NCBI RefSeq assembly: GCF_035510375.1
Contig: NZ_DATKHG010000015.1
Strand: one strand, 5' to 3'
DNA length: 64,000 bases
Origin: Paenibacillus_I sp035510375
Lineage (GTDB): Bacteria > Bacillota > Bacilli > Paenibacillales > Paenibacillaceae
The position numbers were made by a program, and so were the translations under genes. A model generated the notes under the pieces. The model worked only from the letters and a program-made list of their open reading frames with translations, was not told where the DNA came from and searched no databases. Below, piece after piece: positions 9,099-17,169 of the stretch (positions are counted from its first letter, which is position 1; every line of letters begins with the position of its first letter).

Positions 9099-10108
9099 CG
9101 ATCGTTAAAGTAGGCATGATCAGCTTCGCCCACATGCACGCCGCCGGTTATTTGCGCGCGCTTCTGCAGCGCGGCGATGTGGAGGTGGTTGGTATTGCGG
9201 ACGAGAACCGGGAACGCGTACGTCCGCTCACGGAGCAATACGGCATCCCTTATTACGCCGAAGCGAACGAGCTGTTACGCCAATCGCTCAACGCCGTCGT
9301 TATTTGCTCGGAGAACAGCCGCCACGCGGAACTGACGGTTTTGGCGGCGAATGCCGGCAAGCATGTGCTGTGCGAGAAGCCGCTGGGCGTCTCGGAAGAG
9401 GAAATGCTGGACATGATTCGGGTATGCCGCGAACAAGGGGTTCAACTGATGACCGCGTTTCCCTGCCGGTTCATCCCGGCCGTTATTGAAGCCAAACAGG
9501 AGATCGAGGCCGGGGCAATAGGAGACATCGTGGCCATCAAGGGGACCAACAGGGGGACAATGCCGCGCGGGTGGTTTATTGACCGGTCCTTCTCCGGGGG
9601 AGGCGCCGTTCTGGATCACACCGTGCATGTGATGGATCTGATGCTGTGGTTCACCGGAAGCGAAGCGGCAGAGGTTTATGCCCATGCCGAAACGCTGTTT
9701 CACGAGGTCGATATCGACGATGCGGGCATCGTCCATGTGCGGTTTGAGAACGGCATTTTCGCCACGCTCGACCCCAGCTGGTCCCGGCCGGAATCGTTCC
9801 CAACCTGGGGGGATGTGACGTTGGAGATCATCGGCACCAAGGGCGTGGCGACGATTGATGCTTTTGCTCAGAAGAATGAGATTTACAGCGATCTGCACGG
9901 CAAAGGGCAGTGGGCTTATTGGGGCGACAACATGGACACCGGCTTGATCGACGGCTTTATCGCGGCTTTGAAAGAAGGGCGTGAAGTCCCCATTACCGGA
10001 ACCGACGGCTACCGGTCTGCGAGAATCGCGTTGGCGGCTTATGAATCCGCGCGGACGGGAGCCCCTGTCGTGATCGGACCGGCGTCCATGAAGGAGAGAT
10101 CGTTTTGA
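9095..10108 (+). CDS. Gfo/Idh/MocA family oxidoreductase (second of two)
   Basis: Second NAD(P)-dependent dehydrogenase of the pair, 337 residues. The nucleotide-binding end is less canonical: MISFAHMHAAGYLRAL replaces the glycine-rich loop, as in a subgroup of family members that still bind NAD. The EKP motif LCEKPLGVSEEEMLD and the GGAVLDHTVHVMDLM segment with the conserved Asp and His are intact. The ATG overlaps the stop of the first dehydrogenase. A ribosome-site sequence AAGGAGAG near its own 3' end serves the next gene. The partner enzyme is clearly different in sequence, so this is not a recent tandem duplication. Confidence 0.88.
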   Translation: MTIVKVGMISFAHMHAAGYLRALLQRGDVEVVGIADENRERVRPLTEQYGIPYYAEANELLRQSLNAVVICSENSRHAELTVLAANAGKHVLCEKPLGVSEEEMLDMIRVCREQGVQLMTAFPCRFIPAVIEAKQEIEAGAIGDIVAIKGTNRGTMPRGWFIDRSFSGGGAVLDHTVHVMDLMLWFTGSEAAEVYAHAETLFHEVDIDDAGIVHVRFENGIFATLDPSWSRPESFPTWGDVTLEIIGTKGVATIDAFAQKNEIYSDLHGKGQWAYWGDNMDTGLIDGFIAALKEGREVPITGTDGYRSARIALAAYESARTGAPVVIGPASMKERSF

Positions 10109-11133
10109 GGACCGTATGGCATAGCCCGAGGCGGCAGCCGTTTCATATCGCGGGATTTCCTTGGCTGGAGCGGGACGGCGTTTACCGCAGATTGCCGCTC
10201 GACCCGGACGGTTCCCTTCCGCCTGCGGTCGAAGCGCTTGCCGGCTGCACGGCGGGGGGACAAATCCGGTTTCAAACCAATTCATCCCGGTTAGCCGTGA
10301 AGGTGCGTTTGACCGGCAAGGCGGATATGAACCATATGCCGGCGACAGGACAGTGCGGCTTTGATTGCTATATCGGAACGCCCGGCGGTTCGATATATTG
10401 CAATACGACTAAATATGACCATAGGCAGCCGGAATACGAAATTGTTTTATTCGAAAATTACGCCGGCGGCCTGAAACAGATTACGTTGTACTTCCCTCTC
10501 TTCATAGGAGTTGAGGAGGTGTTGATCGGCCTTGAATCGGGAGCGGTCGTTGCCGCTCCACCGCCATACGACAGCGGCAAACGGCTGGTGATCTACGGTA
10601 CTTCGATCACGCAAGGCGCCTGCGCATCCAGACCGGGCATGGCGTACCCGAATATATTAAGCCGCAAGCTGAACGTCGAGTGCATCAATTTGGGCTTCTC
10701 CGGAAACGGGAAAGGAGAAGCGGTTGTAGCGCGCATGGTCAGTGAAATTACGAATCCGGGGCTTCTCGTATTGGACTATGAAGCGAATTGCGGCGGGCCC
10801 GAATTGCTGCAAAGCACGCTGCCGGCATTCATTCGCATTTTTCGCGGCATTCATTCCGGCGTGCCGGTTGTCGTTCTTTCACAAATCCGTTTCGCCGGGG
10901 AGATGTTCGACCGCGGTCTGCTCGACCTGCGGCTGACGTTGAAAAACATCCAGATGGAAACGGTGCGCGCTTTCCGGGAGCAAGGGGACGGGGAGGTTTA
11001 TTTTCACGACGGCGAACAGCTGCTTGGAGACGATTTCCATGAATGCACCGTAGATGGCGTACATCCGACCGATCTCGGTTTCAGCAGGATGGCCGAACGG
11101 CTTGTCCCGGCGCTGAAGCCGTATTTTCAATGA
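10105..11133 (+). CDS. SGNH/GDSL hydrolase, probable carbohydrate esterase
   Basis: Predicted esterase of 342 residues with two parts. The N-terminal beta-rich region (1-155) resembles the GxDLY-type domain found in front of such lipases. The SGNH domain begins at YGTSITQG with the nucleophile Ser near 167, followed by NLGFSGNGKGE (block II) and DYEANCGGP (block III). The catalytic Asp317 and His320 lie in DGVHPTDLG. The TTG start overlaps the preceding TGA, and AAGGAGAG at 10091-10098 is its ribosome site. No signal peptide is visible, so it probably deacylates an imported sugar or oligosaccharide in the cytoplasm. This fits a locus that also encodes NagA, another deacylating enzyme. Confidence 0.85.
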   Translation: MRTVWHSPRRQPFHIAGFPWLERDGVYRRLPLDPDGSLPPAVEALAGCTAGGQIRFQTNSSRLAVKVRLTGKADMNHMPATGQCGFDCYIGTPGGSIYCNTTKYDHRQPEYEIVLFENYAGGLKQITLYFPLFIGVEEVLIGLESGAVVAAPPPYDSGKRLVIYGTSITQGACASRPGMAYPNILSRKLNVECINLGFSGNGKGEAVVARMVSEITNPGLLVLDYEANCGGPELLQSTLPAFIRIFRGIHSGVPVVVLSQIRFAGEMFDRGLLDLRLTLKNIQMETVRAFREQGDGEVYFHDGEQLLGDDFHECTVDGVHPTDLGFSRMAERLVPALKPYFQ

Positions 11134-11212
11134 TTGAGGTGCTTGTGCATGAGCCGGACCGGAACGGGGCAAAGTTCGATCGGTTGGCGCACGGGGAAGG
11201 AGAGACGGGAAG

Positions 11213-13054
11213 GTGAAAACAGCGGTATATGATCCTTCGGGGCGAATGGAGCGGTATTTTCCCGGCGCCGAGTCGGTTGGAGATTTGACGGTTCTAACCG
11301 GACTCGATGCGGCTGAATACGGGACGGTTATTATTAACGGCTGGCATGCGGGCAAGCCCTTAAGGCTTGACTATGACGTTGCGGAAGCGTTGTGGCGGTT
11401 TGTGGAACAGGGCGGTCTTCTCTATGGCGAGATGGTGGAATGCGTAGACTTTCCATCCTCCCGTTTGTTCGGTTTCCGGCAGGATTTTCCCGCCACATTC
11501 CGGAGATTGGAGAAGCTGAAATCGGCGAAAGAAAATGTACATTGCCCGGGAGGAAGCCTGCTGGAGTGGAACGGGCCTTTCCTGACCGGATTCCATCTGT
11601 GTACCGAGGTGCTTCTGGAAATCGGCGCATTTGGCGAGACGCACCGGTCCGAAGGAGCCGGACAGCAACCCGCACTGATGACGAAGACGCTCGGCTCGGG
11701 CCGCGTGGTTTATGCCGCGATTCCGTTGTTCGCGAATGAACAGCCGTGGTCGCTCCGGCCTTATGGCTCATGGGCGGGGATGCTGTCCTTGCTCGCGATC
11801 GAGTACGGCTTGCCGTGCAGGTCGCCAGCGCCTTTGATTGGACTGCGAAAACAGAGCGTGGAGGCGGCAGTTGGCTCCGGCGTCCGGTGGTTTACGGATT
11901 CCGGCATAATGCCGGATCATGACGGATCCGGGGGCATATATGAGAACATCCACTCCTGCCGCGGCGACATAAGCCGCGATGTCCGGCCGGACTGCAACGT
12001 GCAAACGGCACTCATGTTTCATTTATACGGCCGTTATACGGGTGACGCCCGCTGGAGTGAAGTGTCGGCCAATATCGTCGACTTTCTGTTCCGTTCCGGG
12101 TTGCAGGATGACGAGGCCGGGTCGCCGACGTACGGATTTTGGAAGTGGTACCGGTTTCCGGCCGACAAGCCGGATCAGATCTTCAGCGACGATAACGCGT
12201 GGGTCGCCTTGGTACTGCTCTATTTGTACCGACAAACGGGCATCGAAGCATACAAGACAAGAGGCCTCATGACGGCCGAAGCGTTGTGGGACACGCAGAA
12301 TAGGCTGGGACTGAGACGGGAGGTGCTGCTCGGCGGCGAGTTGCGCGACAAAGGGAAGGCGCATTTTGCCGCTTATGGCGAGAGCAACATGAACCCTCAT
12401 TTCCAAAGCGTCGTACATGCCGCGTTCATCCAGGCGTACCTTGTTACGAACGACCGCAAATACGTGGAAAAGGCGCTGAAGGGCACTCATTATTTACTGG
12501 AGCATCGGGAAAAGCTCACGTATATGTACAGCAAAACCTCGGGATCCGCCCGGTTTCTTCTTGCGCTTTCCCATCTCTACGCGGTTACCGGGGACAAAAA
12601 GATCGAAAAAGGGTTATATGAGGTGTTCGATTATCTCAAGCTTCAACGCCATGCCTCCGGCGGCATCGAAGAGGCGGACAATCCGGATCCGGAGCGCTAC
12701 GGAAAGGAAGACGCCGGCGTGTTCCTTTACAATGGGGAAGGGATTTCGGATCAACTGTATACGAACAATTTTATAGCGATGAACGGTTGGGAAGCTTGGA
12801 AAGCGACAAGGGACGAGAGCTTTTTCGGGTTTCATGACGACATTGCCGGATTTATGGCGAGCATTCAGATTGTCTCGGATCTGAAAGCCTATAACGGCGG
12901 ATGGTTCAGAGCGTACGACTTGAACCGGCAGGAATATTTCGGGAACAATGGCGACACGGGCTGGGGACCGTACTGCATCGAAAGCGGCTGGACCAACGGG
13001 ATAGCGGTTTCCGGGCTGCTGTTGAAGCTGTTGGATTCGTCTTTATTGGACTGA
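11213..13054 (+). CDS. large conserved protein, amidotransferase-like N-terminus plus six-hairpin glycosidase-like domain
   Basis: 613 residues, no signal peptide. The N-terminal 200 residues look like a ThuA/class I amidotransferase-type fold (AEYGTVIINGWHAG, FVEQGGLLYGEMVE), without an obvious catalytic Cys triad. From about residue 225 there is an alpha-helical repeat region rich in Trp/Tyr with motifs FSDDNAWVALVLLYLYRQTG, GESNMNPHFQSVVHAAFIQAY and GWTNGIAVSGLLLKLLDSSL. These resemble (alpha/alpha)6 six-hairpin glycosidases and lyases. I cannot assign it to a named GH family. It lies in the middle of the operon, 79 bp after the SGNH hydrolase. A cytoplasmic glycosidase acting on the imported oligosaccharide is the simplest reading, but this is inference. 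Confidence 0.7.
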   Translation: MKTAVYDPSGRMERYFPGAESVGDLTVLTGLDAAEYGTVIINGWHAGKPLRLDYDVAEALWRFVEQGGLLYGEMVECVDFPSSRLFGFRQDFPATFRRLEKLKSAKENVHCPGGSLLEWNGPFLTGFHLCTEVLLEIGAFGETHRSEGAGQQPALMTKTLGSGRVVYAAIPLFANEQPWSLRPYGSWAGMLSLLAIEYGLPCRSPAPLIGLRKQSVEAAVGSGVRWFTDSGIMPDHDGSGGIYENIHSCRGDISRDVRPDCNVQTALMFHLYGRYTGDARWSEVSANIVDFLFRSGLQDDEAGSPTYGFWKWYRFPADKPDQIFSDDNAWVALVLLYLYRQTGIEAYKTRGLMTAEALWDTQNRLGLRREVLLGGELRDKGKAHFAAYGESNMNPHFQSVVHAAFIQAYLVTNDRKYVEKALKGTHYLLEHREKLTYMYSKTSGSARFLLALSHLYAVTGDKKIEKGLYEVFDYLKLQRHASGGIEEADNPDPERYGKEDAGVFLYNGEGISDQLYTNNFIAMNGWEAWKATRDESFFGFHDDIAGFMASIQIVSDLKAYNGGWFRAYDLNRQEYFGNNGDTGWGPYCIESGWTNGIAVSGLLLKLLDSSLLD

Positions 13055-13105
13055 TCCGTTCAAAACTCGGGTTGCCAGGAACGCAAGATTACGAGGAGGA
13101 TCGCT

Positions 13106-13873
13106 ATGATGGAGCGCCGGCGTGAGATGATGGTTGACCGTTTGCGTATTGAAGTATATCCCGATCGCCAACGAATGGGGGAGTCGGCCGGCAGAGCCGT
13201 CGCGCGACAACTGCGGCGGCTTCTCGCAGACCAGGATAATGTTCGCATGGTGTTTGCCGCCGCCCCGTCTCAGAACGAGTTTCTGTCCTGCCTGCGGGAG
13301 GAAGAGGGAATCGATTGGAAGCGGGTGACCGCCTTCCATATGGACGAATATATCGGTCTTCTTCCCGGAGCCCCTCAGTTTTTCAGCCGCTATTTGCAGG
13401 ATCGTCTATTCGATCATGTCCGTCCCGGAACCGTTCATTTCATGCACAGCGAAGGAGAAGTTTCTAAAGAGTGCGCGCGGTACGGGGAACTGGTTCGGGA
13501 GGCCCCGATCGATATCGTCTGTCTCGGCATTGGCGAGAACGGACATCTTGCGTTTAACGATCCGCCGGTGGCTGATTTCAACGATCCGCATACGGTAAAG
13601 ATCGTCGCACTGGATCCGAGCTGTCGGCAACAGCAAGTCAACGACGGCTGCTTCGCTTCATACAATAAGGTTCCCACGCATGCCTTGACGTTAACGATTC
13701 CGGCATTGATGGCCGGACGTTTCCTTTATTGCTCCGTTCCCGGAGCCGCCAAACGGAACGCGCTGACCGCTCTGCGGTCAGGCCCGGTCAACACAGCCTG
13801 TCCGGCCTCCATTCTGCGAACGCATTCGGCCTGTCGCCTGTTTGCGGATATGGATGCTTATGGAATGGAATAA
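13106..13873 (+). CDS. nagB: glucosamine-6-phosphate deaminase family protein
   Basis: Cytoplasmic isomerase/deaminase converting glucosamine-6-phosphate to fructose-6-phosphate and ammonia, 255 residues. Family motifs are present: TAFHMDEYIGL with the catalytic Asp and Glu, and CLGIGENGHLAFNDPP, which includes the catalytic His of the NagB signature. The C-terminal ring-closing segment is shorter than in E. coli NagB, as in many Firmicute NagB-like proteins. The ATG is preceded by AGGAGGA at a good distance. Its stop lies inside the start region of nagA, so the two genes are coupled. Because NagB-like proteins of glycan loci sometimes act on other amino-sugar phosphates, the exact substrate is likely but not certain. 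Confidence 0.85.
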   Translation: MMERRREMMVDRLRIEVYPDRQRMGESAGRAVARQLRRLLADQDNVRMVFAAAPSQNEFLSCLREEEGIDWKRVTAFHMDEYIGLLPGAPQFFSRYLQDRLFDHVRPGTVHFMHSEGEVSKECARYGELVREAPIDIVCLGIGENGHLAFNDPPVADFNDPHTVKIVALDPSCRQQQVNDGCFASYNKVPTHALTLTIPALMAGRFLYCSVPGAAKRNALTALRSGPVNTACPASILRTHSACRLFADMDAYGME

Positions 13874-15074
13874 GAAAATGGCGGTAACCGGACCATCCGT
13901 TTATCGCGGCCGTCATTACCGTCAAGGCCGTCCGATCGAAGTGAGGTGCGAAAACGGTCTGATCGCTGAAATTCGCGATGCCGGTGATACGGGAAACACA
14001 GCCGATAACGGAGAAAACGGATCGTTGTACTGGATAGCACCAGGCCTTGTCGATCTTCAAGTGAACGGTTATGGCGGGATCGATCTCAACCGGGAGCCTC
14101 TCAATCCTAAAGAGTTTTACGGTCTTATTCATACTTTGTGGTCGCTCGGTGTCACTTCTTTTTTGCCGACAGTGATTACGAACGAACCTTCCGCTATGGG
14201 AAGACTGCTGGCATCTCTGAATGAGGCGATAGTTGCTGCCGGTGAGAATAAGAGCCTTGGCGCTTCCGTTCCGGGAATTCATTTGGAAGGTCCCTTTATT
14301 TCGCCCCAGGATGGACCGCGGGGAGCACACGGGAAGACATGGGTGATGCCTCCGGACATCGAACGGTTGGAAGAATGGCATCGGCTTTCCGGAGAGCGTC
14401 TGCGAATCGTTACATTTTCCCCGGAATGGCCGGCTTCCGAAGCGCTCGCCCGGTGGTGCGGGAGACGAAACATTGTGGCGTCCATCGGTCATACGGCGGC
14501 AGACGGGGACCAAATCCGTGCAGCTGTCAAGGCGGGAGCGGCGCTGTCAACGCATTTGGGAAATGGCGCACATCCGGTGCTGCCCCGCCATCCCAATTAC
14601 ATTTGGGAACAGATGGCTAACGATGATCTTGTTGCCTGTGTGATCGCGGACGGCTTTCACCTGTCGGAGGCTGTGCTGAAAACGATCTATCGTGCCAAGG
14701 CGGGCCGGATGCTGCTGGTGAGTGACTCGGTTGCGGTCGCAGGCTTGCCGGCAGGCCGTTACCATTCGCCGGTCGGCGGCGATGTCGTGCTGTCTCAAGA
14801 GGGCAAGCTGTATTTGGCTGAGGATGAAAGATTGCTGGCGGGATCCGCGAAGCCTCTGATTAAAGGAGTGGAGCATCTGGCGTCGATAGGCCTGTGTGAT
14901 TGGCAAGAAGCGTGGGAAATGGCGTCTGTCGGCCCTGCTCGTACATTGGGAATTCCGGCAGGCCAAGGCCTTGCAGAGGGCGCGCCGGCAGATTTTGTGT
15001 TAATGGAAACCAACGGCCTGTGTTTCTCGATCAAACAGACGGTCAAAAGAGGTCAGCCGGTATATGGCGGGTGA
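13860..15074 (+). CDS. nagA: N-acetylglucosamine-6-phosphate deacetylase
   Basis: Amidohydrolase removing acetate from N-acetylglucosamine-6-phosphate, supplying NagB. About 404 residues. Visible family motifs are GLVDLQVNGYGGID, GIHLEGPFISPQDGPRGAHG with a metal-binding Glu, SIGHTAADGDQI with a metal-binding His, STHLGNGAHP and LLVSDSVAVAG with the catalytic Asp. The exact start is uncertain: ATG 13860 overlaps the nagB stop, while ATG 13878 lies four bases after it, and neither has a strong ribosome site. TTG 13842 is also in frame. A strong terminator follows at once, so this is the last gene of the glycan operon. Confidence 0.93.
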   Translation: MEWNKKMAVTGPSVYRGRHYRQGRPIEVRCENGLIAEIRDAGDTGNTADNGENGSLYWIAPGLVDLQVNGYGGIDLNREPLNPKEFYGLIHTLWSLGVTSFLPTVITNEPSAMGRLLASLNEAIVAAGENKSLGASVPGIHLEGPFISPQDGPRGAHGKTWVMPPDIERLEEWHRLSGERLRIVTFSPEWPASEALARWCGRRNIVASIGHTAADGDQIRAAVKAGAALSTHLGNGAHPVLPRHPNYIWEQMANDDLVACVIADGFHLSEAVLKTIYRAKAGRMLLVSDSVAVAGLPAGRYHSPVGGDVVLSQEGKLYLAEDERLLAGSAKPLIKGVEHLASIGLCDWQEAWEMASVGPARTLGIPAGQGLAEGAPADFVLMETNGLCFSIKQTVKRGQPVYGG

Positions 15075-15079
15075 AAGAT

Positions 15080-15118
15080 AAAAGCCGATCCTTGTTTATA
15101 ACAAGGCTCGGCTTTTTT
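15080..15118 (+). terminator. rho-independent terminator after nagA
   Basis: AAAGCCGA plus CCTTGT pairs with ACAAGG plus TCGGCTTT around a short AT loop, with one mismatch, and runs into TTTTTT. It closes the glycan operon eight bases after the nagA stop. Confidence 0.9.
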
Positions 15119-15138
15119 GACGGGATTAATCAGCAGCG

Positions 15139-15184
15139 TTGACAACATCAGGAAGCTGCGAATATACTGTATATAAATATATAC
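15139..15184 (+). promoter_or_regulatory. sigma-A promoter with AT-rich palindrome, likely GntR/YtrA operator
   Basis: TTGACA at 15139-15144 and TATACT at 15163-15168 are separated by 18 bp. Directly downstream, 15169-15184 reads GTATAT-AAAT-ATATAC, a 6-bp inverted repeat placed over the expected transcription start. YtrA-type GntR repressors usually bind such AT-rich GTAT...ATAC palindromes at their own promoter, and a GntR gene lies in this operon. Assignment to that regulator is inference. Confidence 0.7.
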
Positions 15185-15217
15185 ACACTATTATCAATTT
15201 GAGGGGAGGCGGACCGT

Positions 15218-15463
15218 TTGGGCTTGTGGAAAGGCGCCTGGCGTTTGGCGAGCTTTGAGCTGCGGACGTCCTGGGGCGGAGTGCTGCTGACGCTCCTCTT
15301 TTTCGCCTATATGGCGCTTATCGGCTCTCAATTGATTAATGAAGTGTTTAGCGGCGATTTGCCGCACGGGGTTGAATGGGCGCCGGATTTCATGTTGCTC
15401 ACGGTCTTACCGAACACATTACGCGAGCCGCGCTTATTAAACGGATTCGCGTCCGGAATTTGA
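15218..15463 (+). pseudogene. N-terminal remnant of an ABC exporter permease
   Basis: Only 81 codons from TTG 15218, which has a strong GAGGGGAGG ribosome site. The product begins like a membrane subunit: GLWKGAWRLASFELR, then one hydrophobic helix VLLTLLFFAYMALIGSQL and a second hydrophobic start near FMLLTVLP, before stopping. ABC-2 type permeases of YtrA-controlled operons are normally over 200 residues, so the C-terminal part is missing. The GntR gene starts 22 bp after the stop. It could be a genuine small membrane protein, but truncation is more likely given the shortened ATPase two genes on. Confidence 0.5.
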
Positions 15464-15484
15464 CGAGCTGAGAAGGTGAAGCCG

Positions 15485-15916
15485 ATGTGGATCCCGATAC
15501 AGCTGAACGAGCAGAGCGCCGAGCCGTTATATTATCAGATTGAAGTGCAGTTAAGAGCCTTGATCGTAAGCGGGCAGCTGGCGGAAGGCACGCTGCTTCC
15601 GTCGATCCGCGAGCTGGCGAAGACGCTGAAGTGCAGCGTCATTACGGTGCGGCGGGTGTATCAGGATTTGGAGAACGAAGGACTGCTGCGCACCCGTCAA
15701 GGGACGGGCACGTTCGTGGCCAAGGTGGGCGATGAGGAGCGCCGCCGGCATCGGACCGAAGCGGTTGTCGAAACGTTGGAGTCCGCGGTCGACACGGGGC
15801 TGCAGGTCGGATGCGGCGAAGCCGAACTGAGGAAGCTTTTTGACGAGGTGCTCTCACGCAAGCTGGCGGATCGGCCCGAGCGGCCTCCGCTCGGTGGAGA
15901 CGGCGGCAATGCATGA
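15485..15916 (+). CDS. GntR family transcriptional regulator, YtrA subfamily
   Basis: Repressor of 143 residues from ATG 15485, set by AGAAGGTG at 15470-15477; GTG 15476 is in frame but overlaps that site. The N-terminal winged helix-turn-helix contains EPLYYQIEVQLRALIVSG, LPSIRELAKTLKCSVITVRRVYQDLENEG and the wing LLRTRQGTGTFVA. The short C-terminal tail is typical of the YtrA subfamily, which controls ABC transporter operons. It sits second in the operon behind the palindrome-containing promoter, so autoregulation is likely. The ligand is unknown; related regulators respond to cell-wall or antibiotic stress. Confidence 0.9.
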   Translation: MWIPIQLNEQSAEPLYYQIEVQLRALIVSGQLAEGTLLPSIRELAKTLKCSVITVRRVYQDLENEGLLRTRQGTGTFVAKVGDEERRRHRTEAVVETLESAVDTGLQVGCGEAELRKLFDEVLSRKLADRPERPPLGGDGGNA

Positions 15917-15940
15917 AACGGGAGAAGGAGCGGTTGAACG

Positions 15941-16270
15941 ATGGGGAAGTATGCAGTTCGGCTGAACGGTGTGGAGCAGAAACGGCCGCATTTTCGGCTC
16001 GGGCCGATCGATCTGGATATACCGAAAGGGTATGTGACCGCGATTGTCGGTCCGAACGGCTCTGGTAAAAGCTCAACGTTCCGGCTGCTGCTCGATCTGG
16101 CGAAGCCGGATGCCGGCGAGATCGAGCAGTTGGGGGAACGGCTCGGCGTACGCGACGATGCGCCGCTGAAGCGGCGAATCGGCGGTACTGGTGAAAGAGC
16201 GGCTCGGGTCGGGGATACGGCGAGCGAGCCGGAATATCATCGAGTCGGGGGAAGGGAGCAGCAGAGATGA
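15941..16270 (+). pseudogene. truncated ABC transporter ATP-binding protein
   Basis: The first 80 codons are a normal ABC ATPase N-terminus, with Walker A GPNGSGKSS at about residues 38-46. After ALKRRIG near 16180 the sequence loses all homology, and the Q-loop, signature motif and Walker B are absent. The reading frame then runs to 109 residues through Arg/Gly-rich sequence. In another frame the stretch 16187-16270 reads VLVKERLGSGIRRASRNIIE, which could be the tail of a permease. An internal deletion joining the ATPase start to a permease end would explain this. The product cannot be a working ATPase. Confidence 0.65.
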
Positions 16271-17169
16271 ATCCTTTGAAGGTGGAGAATGTCGTCAAAC
16301 GATACGGCGATAAGACGGCTGTGAACGGTCTTGGCTTCGAGGTTGCGAAAGGCGAAATTTACGGCCTGCTCGGCGGGAACGGCGCGGGCAAAACGACAAC
16401 GATGCGGATGGTGCTGGGACTTATTTATCCGGACGAAGGGCAGATTTTCTATGACGGCAAAAGCTACGGCGGCGAGCAGCTGCGCGGGCTCGGCTACCTG
16501 CCGGAGGAGCGCGGGCTGTATCCGAAAATCAAGGTCAGCGACCAGATTATCTACTTGGCCCAACTGCGGGGGATGAACCGCAAGGAGGCGGACCGCAATT
16601 TGCGAAGCTGGCTGGAGCGGTTCAACGTTCCGGAGTATTACGACAAGCGTGTCGAAGAACTGTCGAAGGGCAACCAGCAGAAAATCCAGTTCATTGCGGC
16701 GGTTATCCACGATCCCGACATCCTCGTGCTGGACGAAGCGTTCAGCGGGCTGGACCCGGTCAATGTCGAGCTGCTGAAGTCGACGGTCAAGGAGCTGCGC
16801 GACGCGGGCAAGACGATCCTGTTTTCGACGCACCGGATGGAGCATGTGGAGGAGTTGTGCCGGAACATCACCATTTTGCACAAATCGAACCCGGTGCTGC
16901 AGGGCAATCTGAAGGAGATCAAGAAGCAGTTTCCGAGAGAGCGGGTGATGGTCAGCGTCGACGGCGAGCTGCAAGGGCTGGCGTCGCTGCCGGGAGTCGG
17001 CAAGGTAATCAGGCATGAGAACGGCTACGAGCTGACGATCGGCCGGGCCGAGGCGGCGCAATTGATTTTGCGGCATGCGATGGCCCAGGGCGAGCTGACC
17101 CGGTTTGAGATCATGGAGCCGACCTTGAACGAAATTTTTATCCGAACGGTAGGTGAGCGCATTGAATAG
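16267..17169 (+). CDS. ABC transporter ATP-binding protein (NatA/YhaQ type)
   Basis: Complete ATPase subunit of 300 residues. Walker A is GGNGAGKTT near residues 36-44, the signature is LSKGNQQKI near 135, Walker B is ILVLDEAFSGLDP and the switch His is in FSTHRMEH. The C-terminal extension (about 215-300) matches the DUF4162-type domain of Na+/drug efflux ATPases. The ATG overlaps the end of the truncated ATPase frame. The stop lies inside the permease gene, showing coupling. Together with the next protein it should form an exporter, with NatAB (sodium) or an antibiotic/peptide efflux pump as closest models. Confidence 0.92.
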   Translation: MNPLKVENVVKRYGDKTAVNGLGFEVAKGEIYGLLGGNGAGKTTTMRMVLGLIYPDEGQIFYDGKSYGGEQLRGLGYLPEERGLYPKIKVSDQIIYLAQLRGMNRKEADRNLRSWLERFNVPEYYDKRVEELSKGNQQKIQFIAAVIHDPDILVLDEAFSGLDPVNVELLKSTVKELRDAGKTILFSTHRMEHVEELCRNITILHKSNPVLQGNLKEIKKQFPRERVMVSVDGELQGLASLPGVGKVIRHENGYELTIGRAEAAQLILRHAMAQGELTRFEIMEPTLNEIFIRTVGERIE

